Shown: positions 52,209-63,500 of the stretch, piece after piece | Position numbering within the stretch: the first letter of the stretch is position 1 | Layout: each line of letters opens with the position of its first letter | DNA from: Penicillium oxalicum | Lineage: Eukaryota > Ascomycota > Eurotiomycetes > Eurotiales > Aspergillaceae | NCBI RefSeq assembly: GCF_001723175.1 | Contig: NC_064651.1 | Coordinates: forward strand, 3,906,001-3,970,000 | Reading direction: 5' to 3' | Length of the DNA stretch: 64,000 bases | Notes under the pieces: generated by a model | Database searches by the model: none | What the model was told of the DNA's origin: nothing | The model's input: the letters and a program-made list of their open reading frames with translations, nothing else | Translations under genes and position numbers: made by a program

Positions 52209-54643
52209 ATGACGGGGACTTTTACATTCAAATGGTGCGTCCATCCGAGCAATTGGCACGAGCGGGGACACTGAGAGGGCTTGCTTGGAAGCTCTGCTCA
52301 TGTCTCAAGACAAGACAAATCCCCCCTCCCGCGAAATGCCACCGTTCGCACGCAAAAATGCTCGAGTCATTGGTGTTCTCTTTCCTTTGGCGACACAGAT
52401 ACACGCGCACAAAAAGCCAAATGGATCACTGACTGGTCGGTTCCTCGAATTTGCAAATAGGCCTCACAGCGCGAGCGAGGTATTCGTGACAGGCACCTTT
52501 GATGACTGGGGCAAAACGGTGCAGCTGGAGCGCGTGGGTGACGTCTTCATGAAAGAGGTGTCTCTGCCTTTGAATAAGAAAGTTCAGTACAAGGTAAGCC
52601 TTTTTACTTAATTCTCATATTAACTCTTCAATGAGAGTCGCTCGTGTCCAGCCTGGTGTCGGAAAAGAGCCTCGTGAACTGGGTCCCATTCTCATACCCT
52701 TTTGCCGTTGGATCCATCCTCACTTTGGTGGCTTGTACGGACCCTCAGGTCCCCATCATTGCGGTGAGCGTTGCATTTTTTTGTGGATGCCTGGTCATTT
52801 AGGCTACCACAATGTGTTGCGCAGCTGCCAGCTGAGCTGAGCGATGACGCTCACGTCGAGCTTACTGCTGACGTCACTTGCGCCCCCTTTTCTTTTGGAC
52901 CTCCCCTCCCCTTGGCCAAGGTCGCAACGTATAAGAGGGCTCGGCCGGGCGTCGCACGTGAGGCTTTGGACCTTTACCAGACTCTGCAATTTCTATCTCT
53001 TATTTTGTCTCCCTCTTCTCTCTCCTGTATCTGCTTACTTTTGGTGTCTGAGATCTTGCTGACGCAAAGCTCGCAAGTTTGTTGTTGACGGTATTTGGAC
53101 GACCGACAGCCACGCCCGAGAGGAGAACGACGGACACGATAACATTAACAACGTGCTCCTGCCCGAAGATATCCAAACGGAAACCACGGCCCAGAGCCAC
53201 TTACAGGAAGCTTCCACCGACAACGTCACTGCGCCCGCCACCATGTCGGGCGTGACTCCTGATTCCACCACGGCTGCACTTGCATCCCAAGTTCCCAAAG
53301 AAGAGGCCAACGATGGTCTCCCGGGTACCTTCCCCGAAACCCCGGCTCAGGAGACCGAGCAGGTGCTGTCTGTCAATCCCATTCCTGCCTCCGGTGGCTT
53401 TGGAAACCCGATCACATTGCAGCCGGGTGAGAAGGTACCGGAACCTAGCTCCATTCACACCAACACTGTCGACTCAACTGTGAAGCTCGACAAAGAATCC
53501 TACGAAAAGAGCGATAGCTTGCCCGCCGGTAGCGCCGGTTTTTCTAGCGACAACGCCGCTGCTGGTGCCTTTGCAGTCCCTGCCGACACCACCAACCTCA
53601 TCCCGGAGTCAAGTCTTCCGATGGGTGGCCCCGCGCAACAGGCGGCCATGGCTGATCCAGGCTACACCATTCAGTCTGCGGCACCAACCTCCACCACTGC
53701 TGCCTTGGCAGCGGAGGTTCCCCTTGAGAAGTCGAAGCACACCAACGGCACTGCTGAGCCCGCCGAGGATGTCCCAGAGGTGGTGAAGGAGTCCCTCGCC
53801 ACATCGCACCAGAGCCCCGAGGCGGCGGCGAACGAGGAAGCCGTGTTGGAGAAGCAGAAATTCGAAGATGAGCTGCATGAGCGTGTTCCCGTCGATCAGT
53901 CGACCGGCGCTCCTGCGCCAACTACGATCGCCAAGGACGTCCCCGAAACTGTCAAGGAGTCGATTGCCGAGTCCCACCAGGGTCCCGAGGCGGCAGCGAA
54001 CGAGGAGGCTGTTGCGGAGAAGAAGCAAATGGAGGACGAATTGCACCAGCGCGTCCCTGTCGAACAATCCACCGGTGCTCCTGCCCCGACTATCGTCGCC
54101 CCCGCCACCACTACCACCACCGCCGAGGAGCCTGTGAAGAGCGTCCCGGAAATTGTGAAGGAGTCCTTTGCCGAGTCCGAGCAAGATCCCGAGGCGGCTG
54201 CCAACCGAGAGGCGGTGGAGGAGAAGCAAGCGATGGAGCGTGAGCTTCAGAAGACTGTTCCCGTCGTCGAGACGGCCGGTGCCCCGGCACCCACCACCAC
54301 CGCGGCGACGCAGGCTACTGCTCCTGGTGCTGGATCCTTGTCGGTTCCTCCAATGGACTCGGCGGATGTGTCTCCCACCTCGACCCCTCCCCCCGAGCGG
54401 GTCGGTCCCACCTCGGCTGCGCCCACTTCTGCCCCCGACGCTACCAAGACGCAGGAGGCTCCGATTGTGACCACTGGCGTGAATTCATCCGAAACCGCCG
54501 CCAAGTCCACTCCCAACAAGCCCGTCGACCCTGCCCAGCAATCCACCAAAACCGCTGGGTCGGGCGAGCTGCACGCGAAGGAGGACAAGAAGAAGAAGCG
54601 TCTCAGTGGCTTCTTCTCCAAGCTGAAGGAGAAGCTGAAGTAG
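52209..54643 (+). CDS. CBM48 (AMPK glycogen-binding) protein, Crp1/Mdg1-like, with internal repeats
   Basis: Family of fungal proteins with an AMPK-beta-type glycogen-recognition domain; yeast Crp1 and Mdg1 are relatives. Exons 52209-52234, 52461-52593 and 53078-54643 give 574 residues. Splicing rebuilds the domain in residues 1-75: TFTFKWPHSASEVFVTGTFDDWGKT, then VQYKFVVDGIWTTD and the NNVLLPED closing strand, with the tryptophans that would contact glucan. The rest is disordered, Thr/Ala/Pro/Glu-rich, with three ~52-residue repeats of VPE-VKES...EAAANEEAV...GAPAPT (53771-54298). It ends in a Lys-rich amphipathic helix (RLSGFFSKLKEKLK), a probable membrane- or lipid-binding tail. Intron 2 is 484 nt, far longer than usual here, and contains promoter-like elements. 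A shorter product lacking CBM48 is possible. Confidence 0.87.
52869..53245 (+). promoter_or_regulatory. Candidate internal promoter in intron 2 of the CBM48 gene
   Basis: A perfect CRE palindrome TGACGTCA (52869-52876) and a TATAAG element (52930-52935) are followed by CT-rich sequence. No ATG occurs in any frame until 53243. That ATG sits in GCCACCATG context, in frame with the main product. Transcripts from here would encode a protein starting MSGVTPDS, without CBM48. This is inference from sequence layout only. Confidence 0.45.
53771..54298 (+). repeat. Three coding repeats of ~156 nt in the CBM48 gene
   Basis: Units begin at 53771, 53939 and 54143 and encode 52-residue copies with conserved VPE-VKES, SPEAAANEEAV-like core, DELH-RVPV and GAPAPT. 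The spacers differ in length. The copies are diverged at DNA level, so this is an old expansion. Confidence 0.85.
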
Positions 54644-57600
54644 ACGGTTGAGGTGATGTCCTTGCTGGCTCGCACACTGCCTTGTCATGAATGAAAATTC
54701 GTGAGGGTCGGATGCTACCCGGCAGACGAACGCCTTTTCATCCCCTGCAACTTTTGACGCCTCGCGACCACGGATCGCCTTCTAGTCAGGCTCCGGCTGA
54801 TTCTCAAATACACTTTGAGTCGAAAAGATTCCACTCCACAATTGCTCAGTGCTATCTGATTATTCCCCTTGCTGCTTGCTTTTCTTTGTACTGTCTGTGC
54901 CTTGTCGCGACGGGACAAGATGCTCTTGCCTGTTGACTTTTTTTTCCCGTCTGTGAACTTTGTGGTCTCTATGTTTTCTTTTTTTTTTCGCTTGTGATGA
55001 TTTTTTTTTCCGTTTTTTTTTTTCTCGGACCTCGATACCTCCTCTGCCCTGCACTGCCGTCTCTCCGCATTGTGTTCCAGCAGACTTCTGTTTCACGTTG
55101 GACTTGCACCGTCCCTTCCATCGAACCTCATAGTTGTGGTTCCCGCGTGGTTTGGGTTTGCCGAGCCATGACCCCATAGCTTAATTACTGTAATGGAAAT
55201 ATCAATCATCCTTTAGGTGTACTGCTGAGCCATGCCGCCCATAGATGAATCATCGTCACGAGAACATAAATGTATTGTTCTTTGGGTGTATTTACCTCGA
55301 GCCCTCACTGTTGGACCTCCTGATGAGATGGCTTGTGTGTCTTATGTGGGATGAAGCGACATGCCGTTCTCGGTCGTAGACAAGAGGTTATATCCATACC
55401 ACACCCGAGTTCACTGGATCTTGATCACTCTCCTTGGAAAGTCCACATGGATGAGCCTTGACCAACAATTCCGCTTTTCTCGTTTTCTCCTTTCTTCCTT
55501 TCCCCTCTCCCTCTTTCTCTTCCCACCCTCTCAATCAAAAGGGTATCGCATTGCTCACTTGCCCATTCAGTTTCACCGGATATCCCAAAACACTTGAAAT
55601 GCGGCCACAGTTAGCTTCACACTCGATCCAAATTTTAATTTTTTTTCTTTGAAACCCCGACGACATTGGAAAACTCGACACCCAGATAGATTACTGGTAT
55701 GGTATTTGACACACCACACAAGCATGGAACCTTTGAGAATGTCGGGAGTAAAAAAAAACAAGTCATGGACGTACTCTCGACCTGTCTGTGTACAACCACA
55801 GCCACAGAAGATAGATGCCGGCCAACAAATTACCTATTAAATGTAGAAATGGCCAGGGGGAGGAGGAGGGGGGGCCACAGATTAGCCCATGTAATTGATG
55901 GATTTGGGAAAGGGGGGATAAGAACATCCAACATACAGCGGCGACGATGGTGCAGAAGAATCCTGATATGTGTCGCGGGTGGAGAATTAGCCCATGTGTT
56001 TTTTTTTATTGAGCCTTGAGCTCAATGAAAGGAAATACCCAGACGAATATAAAAGTACTAGATATAGGGTGCTCTGAGCTCCGTGCGGACTAGGTACCTA
56101 CCGAGAGTTGGACCGACAATCTTACACCGACACGGATTCTGATCGGTGCCGCATTGGATGCAGATGGGGAAGAAGAAGGGGGCGTCACACATGGTTGCCG
56201 GTTGGATGGTGATGGGATTCAATGTAGGAGACGAGAAAGGCAAGCTTCTGTGCTTCGGTGGAGCTCACGGTTGATAGTGTAGGTTCTGTACTTCCCAAAA
56301 CAGAAAAGAAATCGGTATGAAGTAAAGTACGGTGTAAAAGAGCCCGAGAGGGGGAGATAGAATGAGAATTATAGTATTCACTTCGATGAATCAATTGAAT
56401 TGGAGAATGAAAAGTGCAAACAAGAAAAGGAAAAGTTGAATAAAAGAGAGAGAGAGAGAAGAGGAAAGGGAAAAAAAAGAGCTATTCTGTCCCAGGCAGG
56501 CCAGGCAGGGACCAGTACCCGGGCAAGTCTGCAGTTCCACCAGAACAGGGAATCTTGTCCCAAACGAAACATAAACCCCCCCGGGAAAAAATGATGATGA
56601 ACGGATGAAGTGATGGAAGAGGCGGTCGTTGCACTTTTGGGTCGTGATGAGCTGCAATCCGTTTTATCGGGTCTGGTTCCATTCCAGCCCAGGACCGAGA
56701 CGTCGACGAGAAAAAGTTGCCGATCTTTGTGCATGGGAGGTAGTGGTGTAGACTGTGTAGGGACTACCTAGTCCCTCCTCAGTGCGCGACTCACTTGTGA
56801 TGTACGAACAGATCGAGTGTGTCAGATGGTGGTTGGAATTGCGTGAGTGAAGCTTCCCAGTATAGCAATCTTGGACGGGGGGGGAGGACTCGATCCGGAG
56901 ATTGATGACGCACTTGATGCCTGGTCGGTACTACACAACAGTCTCCCCCACTATACCGGGGTGATCAGTGCACGGCACAACTTGTATATCAATCATCATA
57001 AATACTCTTCTCGTGTTGGATCTTTTCAGCATTGTTGGTCCTGTGCCCCTCTTCAATGAAGTTATTTCCTCTCTTCCCTCATGACCAATTCTCGACCTGG
57101 GACCTCGGATTGAGGTGTGAGCGGTGTGAGTGAAGTAGAGGGCGAGAAGCGCAGGCTTCCATCGCAACGATGAAGGAGGTCCGAGATACATTCACATCGA
57201 GGGAAACTTGATCCTTTTTTTTTTTTCTTCTTCTTGTTTTCATGTGACTCTTTTTTTTCCCAAAAAATAAAAAAAGAACAAAAGACCTAAAGATTCCGAT
57301 CTCGGGTAGATCACGCGACTTATGCCTGCTGCCCTGCAAGTCACAGTCCTTCTCAGGTCGGTTGATGCCCACCTGGTTCGAGTACACTTATAGAGGGGAT
57401 CTCCCAGAAGGATATGAGAGAGTAGAGCATAGAGTCAGAAAAGGAAAACCGGAAAGATGAATAAAAAAAAAAAAAGAGAGAGAGAAAAGAATCAAATGGC
57501 CGTCGTCTCGAGGAGCTCTGCTGGTGGATGCGATTCGGTTCTCTCATGATTCCTTCTGTCTAGGCTCAATGCGCCCCGGATCGCAAAACATCAAAAGAGA

Positions 57601-58010
57601 GTTAATTGCCCCCCCTCTCCCCCCAAAATGCCATTCTGAGTGATCCCCCTGAAAAAAAGAAAATAGAAAACGAGGTATCATATAACAGCCAAAAAGAAAA
57701 AGGCGAAACAAAAAAAAAGTCAGGGTGGTAGATGCACGTGTCGCTGGTAATGATTAAAAAAAAAAAGGCCAGCCAGTCCCCGGCAGCCTCCAATCCGTGG
57801 AAGGTGAGAAGCATGAACATGGAGGAGAGGCGAAGACGACAAGAAGAGTTCGTCCGAACTTTCAAAAATGCGAGACGCTCAAAGAGAGGCTAACCGAACT
57901 ATCCAGACTCTGCCACCTCTCCCTCACTTTTGGGGACGGGATCCAGGTCTCATCAGACCCGAGCCTGATCCCGATCGGATTCGTCAAAAGGAATGAAGAT
58001 TCCCCCTCAA
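54644..58010. other. Long intergenic region
   Basis: 3.4 kb between two convergent genes. It contains many T or A runs (54936-55030, 57210-57280, 57460-57480). No conserved coding frame, RNA gene or element recognised. Confidence 0.55.
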
Positions 58011-58476
58011 TCACGACCTGCGCTTGGCTTCTTGGCCCGGACTACCCCACAGACGACTCTTGTAGGCTGGGAAATTGGTATGATTCCACATATTGACCAA
58101 GACACTAGACGCGATTCCGAGAAACCGAATGATTAGCTTTGGATCGGAGGATTGTGTGCAAGTCACATCAAAGAAGATTCTCCCCTTTGGCTGCCCTTCA
58201 GATGCACTCGTGGCGGCGAGGGGGGAAGATAAGATAGTGTTCAACTCACCTCTGTGTCTTGTCCTTGTACTGCTCGTCTCGAACCTCTCGGACTTGGACC
58301 TTCATGCCGTCTTTGGTAAAGGCGATATTTTTCCTTTCCATCTTGGCTCGGGTGTTCTTGCTCACATCTTGCATGATGCTGTAGACGATATATCCGACAA
58401 CGGCAATGACAGCGACGAAAATGAGGAGGAGAATGAGGGGGAGGAGGCTGCTGCCTTTGCTTCGAGATCGGGCCAT
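58011..58476 (-). CDS. Small single-pass membrane protein, uncharacterised fungal family
   Basis: I do not recognise a characterised function. Exons 58476-58250 and 58104-58011, with a 145-nt GTGAGT intron, give 106 residues. The N-terminus MARSRSKGSS is basic. One strong transmembrane segment follows at about residues 11-34 (LLPLILLLIFVAVIAVVGYIVYSI). The rest is a charged, probably cytosolic stretch: DVSKNTRAKMERKNIAFTKD, MKVQVREVRDEQYKDKTQ, then SVLVNMWNHTNFPAYKSRLW. The spliced junction TQ-SVLVNMW reads naturally, and the final 30 residues look constrained. It probably sits in the ER, mitochondria or another internal membrane. I recall similar small proteins across ascomycetes, all of unknown function. 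Confidence 0.75.
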
Positions 58477-59279
58477 GGTGTGCGGCTCGCGGTGCGGGAG
58501 ATGGTCAGGAAGATGACAGGTGAAGGCGAGAAGTGGACAAGATCAGAATCGATGATGGTACTGATGTGGGCGCAAGCTGAGATGGGTCGGTTTCGGGTTC
58601 CAATCGCGTGATCGCGGAGAGGCAACGGACGTGGACTGGAGAACAAAAATGAGTATGGCATGGTCGTGTGGGGGGGGGGAGACATGGAATGGGCCAGGGT
58701 AGGGCGGGTGATTACCTCGTGATTGATCAAGAGCCGTGGAGTCGCGACCTTGAAATGTGAAGAGAGAGAGAGAGAAGACAAGTGAAGGAGAAGACTCGAT
58801 CTAATTTCACAGAATCAGCGTGTTAGATAATCCATCTGTGAAGATCCGAGATGGAAGTTCATTAGGGATCCGTAAAATCGTCCTTTGATCCGATCACTTC
58901 AAAGTGGAGTACAGAAGTGGGGACACTTTGGGTGATGGTTTGGAGGGCAGTGAAAACGGTGCTGCCTTGTCGGCTGTCGACAGGATGCTGCGAGGTCCAG
59001 GGTAAAGCATGCATCGAGCACATGGAGGACCGCAAGGAACGGTCGGTCCATCCAGCATCCGCTCCAGAAGTCTCTCGAGTATTTGTGATGAGATCCGAGC
59101 CGATGGGGGAAAAACAGAAAAACAGAAAAAAAAAGTGTTCATCGACATCGATGGTGTACAACTCTCACTGGACGAGCGCAGCGTGGGACCTGAACCGGAC
59201 CCGAAAGGGGACATGATGTACATTCCTAACCCACTTGCATACAAGACGAGTACTACAATATACTACTATGAGTAATAAA

Positions 59280-59303
59280 TACATGAGTACATGTACTCAT
59301 GTA
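59280..59303. repeat. 24-bp perfect palindrome
   Basis: Centred on GTAC-ATGTAC type sequence with half-site TACATGAGTACA (59280-59291) mirrored exactly to 59303. The ATGTACTCAT part is repeated directly at the right edge. It could extrude as a cruciform or serve as a dimeric binding site. Confidence 0.85.
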
Positions 59304-59920
59304 CTCATCGCAGCGAAAGAGTCAGACTCAACCCCAAATTCCGATTTCTCTCAACTTTGGGTCAGGGGAAAACATTCTCGTATACACAGACACACAGATG
59401 CACTCACGGGTATGCCGTACCCGTCTGACTGCTGTGGATTTGAGAAGAATGATCCAACCTCCACGGGGTACCATCGGATATCTCCGAAAATACTACTCTT
59501 ACTGACTCCCTTACTATGTACTTGACTGCAAAACAATACAAGCAGACATCGCGGGCGGTACATGTCCCTCTCACGGGCAGGACTGGGGACCATGGGTCGT
59601 GTTACCCACCTCCTGAGTGCCAAGCTACGCGTCCGAAACGAAGATCTGCAAAAGGCCGACTACAGGGTTCTAGGAGAGAGTCTTTACCAGAGAGTTTCCG
59701 AGTCTAAAAGTACCAACCTTCCGTGTGGACGGAGACTCGGGGACGACAGATTCCCAAGAGCGCGGAAACAAGATGAAAAAGTGGCTGTGCAGGTGGCTGG
59801 AATGCCCCATTCGGGACGGACTGCATGCCGCTGCAGCCTATTCATTTTGCCAAGCCAAGCCTCGTCCAGGCATTCATATTTCGATCAAGCTAGGGAGCCT
59901 ATCACTCTAGGGAGATTAAG

Positions 59921-59923
<3 letters not shown>

Positions 59924-60000
<77 letters not shown>
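59924..60000. repeat. GA dinucleotide microsatellite
   Basis: About 77 bp of GA repeats with one AAG interruption near 59957. It lies roughly 530 bp beyond the stop of the glucan synthase gene. Confidence 0.92.
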
Positions 60001-60005
<5 letters not shown>

Positions 60006-60533
60006 AAGATTAAAAAAAGGGTCACAATCATATAAATCAATGTTCTCCGTCGAGGAGTCTTGTTATATTCAGAAAAGAACAATTACGCTCGGTGATATGT
60101 TCTCGTATCTATTATCCAGACATGGAATCCCAAATGCGGCAGAAGCAGCCAAAGTGCAAAACGCCGGGAAATGGAAAGAAAAAAAGGGGAAGAAAACAGA
60201 TCGCAATGAAGGAGAACACACGAGCTCCGCAGCGCAAGCCGTGCGTCTCCAAAGCACAAAACAAGTCATGGAACGGTGGTGGGACAGGGGCATATGCCGT
60301 CAGAATCATTTCCATCCACGCAAAACGCCAGAGTGCGGGAAAGGAAGGGAAGAAGCCGAGGCAGGGAGAGATGGGAGGTCGAGAGAAAGTGAGTGGCAGA
60401 GGGTATAAGACATATACACTAAACTCGTACAGAGGAAAAAAGGACGCATGAAACAGAGGTCCCGGAAAGGAAGAGATTCTCCGAGCCCGTGCTCGGGTGG
60501 GTGGGTTGTGCGCCCGCGGAGGAGAGTTTTGTT

Positions 60534-63500
60534 TTAGGGCTTGGACAGTTGCTCCTTACGGAAGAAGAGCAAGAAGCCGGCACTGGAGAGAAGGAGCGGA
60601 GAGACCCAGGGTTAGCAGATGGCACAGATGGACAAGTCAAGAGGAAAGGTACCTCGGAGCACGGGGTCAAACTTACGGGATCAGCAATTGACAGAACAGC
60701 GCAACCCAGAACCAGGCGTTCGCAAGAGAGGATGCACCAGTGGTCACATCGGGAGAGATGGGTCCGGGGCCGGTGGCATTGGGACCGAATGCACGAGCGC
60801 AGATGGTCGCAATGGAACCGAGGACCTGCGAGGCAATCAGGGCAAACAGCATGTGCACACGGGTCAAGGTCTGAAGCAGAATGACACCGATACCCAGACC
60901 CTGGATCGAGTCCAGGACACCCAGCCACAGCCAGAGACTGCGAGAGGCAAGAGCACCGCTAGTGTAACCGCCCACCCAGGGAAGGTAGTAGCCAACACCG
61001 GAGATGGCCCACCAGATCTGGATGAATCGAGGTGCACCCAGACCACAGGCGAACACGGGAAGGAACCAGCTGTGCGTCTTGGAGTATCGGCTGATGATGA
61101 ACAGGAAGATGCACCACACAAAACCGAAGAAGACGATACACAGGATGACAATTTGCCATGCGTGGGTGTGAATCGAGTTCCACAGGACTGAAGAAGCAAG
61201 AAGAAAGGGGAGTTAGTCAAAGGGTCTTCTCATGATTCGCGGGACACCGTGCAGGACAAGGACAGGGCACTTACAGCTCCAATTACGACCGTAGGGGGCA
61301 CTGAGGAAGAAGTTCTGGAGGATCACAGCCACAAAGTTCCACAGGACGATCTTTCGACGAAGGAGAGACTTGTAGAAGGAGGGAACCTTGCCGGGCTTCT
61401 GGCGGTAGTAGTTGGGCAGACCGAAGATCAAAAGGACACCAATACCCCAAAGGAGAACGGTAATCGGATAACAGATGGCCCTGTCACAGAGAAGGAAAAA
61501 AAAGCACCCAAAGTTAGCGCATACTCGCAAGATAGTCATCATAAGGGTACTTCAGGGAGGAGAGGGAAGGTAAAGATGGAAGGATACGTACGACATCTTC
61601 CAGGTGTTGGCGAGAATGTTGTCATCGGTCAGGAGACCCGCACTCGAGGCTTTGCTGAGCGTCGAACCCCAGTACCAGAGGGCAATCACATAGGCTTGCT
61701 GAATACCCTGAATCACACAGGCGCGGAAAATCCAGGTCTCCACGGGAGCACCACCTTCGTCACCAAAGTTGGACGCAAAGAAGATGGAGCCACTGGACGA
61801 GGCCGCGGCGTAACATCCACTGCCAACATTCTGAACCCAGGCACGGCTCAGCTCACCCGACACGAAGTGGGCGGAACCGATCAACAGGAAGGCGAGACCA
61901 TACAGGAACCAAGGGACAGAAAGGCAGACAACGGATTTGAAGTATCGGAACACGAGCCACCAGCAGATCGAGGTGAGGGCGTAGGTGGTCGCGATACCAT
62001 ACAGCTTCTCCGCCGTTTGACCCACCTCGCCGGTCAGAAGGGTGATCTGGTAGGAGTTGGCAGCGATGATCTGACCCAGCGCGAGGAAGAGCGAATACAC
62101 CGGCCAGTCTCCAATCTTGATCTGCATCCACTTCTTGAGGCCTGTCGGGGGAACGTAGTCCTTGCCAAGCAAGAACTCGTCATCTTCGGAATCACGCTCG
62201 TCACTTAGAGCGATATGAGAAAGGGCGTCATTGAATGACTCACCGGCCGGCGATGCGTTGTGCTTTGCGCGATAGATCGAAGGCGTGGGAGACTTGAAGC
62301 GTCCCAGCTTGGCGTCGCGGAATCGGTCAAACCATTCTTGTTCACTCTTGACGAGGAACTCCTCGATGCAGAGCTGGGTCTCGGAGTTGGAGCCATTGAG
62401 AGCCTGCAGTTTCTGCTCAAAGTTATGGTAGTACTCGCCAGTGCCGTCGGTGAAGAAGGGATCCACCTTCTGCAGCTTGAAGTCCTTCTTGCCACCGACA
62501 ACGGAATCCAGGGACAGAACGGAGGCGTTACTGTACCGGTGGCTGTCGCCGAATGGTCGGGGAGGAAGAAGCAGCGAGTCCGTAGGAGGGGGGGTACCGG
62601 GGCTAGCCGGGGTATGAACGAACTGAGGACGCAGAGATTCGTCACTCGGACGACGCCGGGGGGATGACAGAGGGGAGGAGTAGGAGACAACTTCCTTGGA
62701 GGCGGCTTGGGCGCGACGGCTCTCCTCGAGCTGGGCAGGGGTCAGCGTATACTCATCTTCGCCGTAAACGCTGTGGGCACGGGATTCGTCGTCATCGGAT
62801 TCTTCCGGACTGCTGTCCCCAGACTCGGGAATGTCGCTCTCGGTCTGTCCATGACGACGGGCGCGAGCACGATGGCCAGGTCCGGAGCGGACACCAAGCG
62901 AGAGCGATCGACTCAGACCAGACTTGGGCAACTCGGTTTCAGAGGCATTGGCATCTCGGCTGTAAATACGGGGCGAGCCAAGGTCGTTGAACTGACTGAA
63001 GCTGGAGTAGCTGCTGTCTCGAGAGTGGGGGAGACCAGAATGCATGCCGGGGGGTGCAAGCGGACTCATAGGAGGCACGCCCATGCCAATGGTTCGCACC
63101 GGTCCGTTGGGGGTACTGGTACCTGAAGCAGTCATGGGACGTCCATGACCCTTGGAAACTTCCTTCTCATGGACAGTGATGGCGGTGGTCTGCAGAATCT
63201 CAAGGTCCTCCACCCACTGAGCGACGGGGAAACGCTGCTTGGCGGATCGAGCACGCATCATGGCACGAGTCTTGGTCTTCGAGTTGAGCGCAGCGTCAAT
63301 GGCGAGCTTGAATTGCATCAGCAAGTGAGAGGTCGAGGTCGATTCCACATTGTACCACCAGCCGGGCATCTGACCCAAACCACCGACACGAGCTCCAATA
63401 CCCAGGGCACCCTTACGACCGAACTCGACAGCGACCAGACCGAAGGGCTCGTCACGGGACGGGATCAGGGCGAATTCGGCTCCAGAGAAGATGAAAGGCG

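Larger units (their letters stand above)
58477..60533. other. Intergenic region with palindrome and GA tract
   Basis: 2 kb between the small membrane protein gene and the glucan synthase 3' end, both on the minus strand. It contains a 24-bp perfect palindrome (59280-59303) and a ~77-bp GA tract (59924-60000). No coding frame with recognisable domains. Confidence 0.6.
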
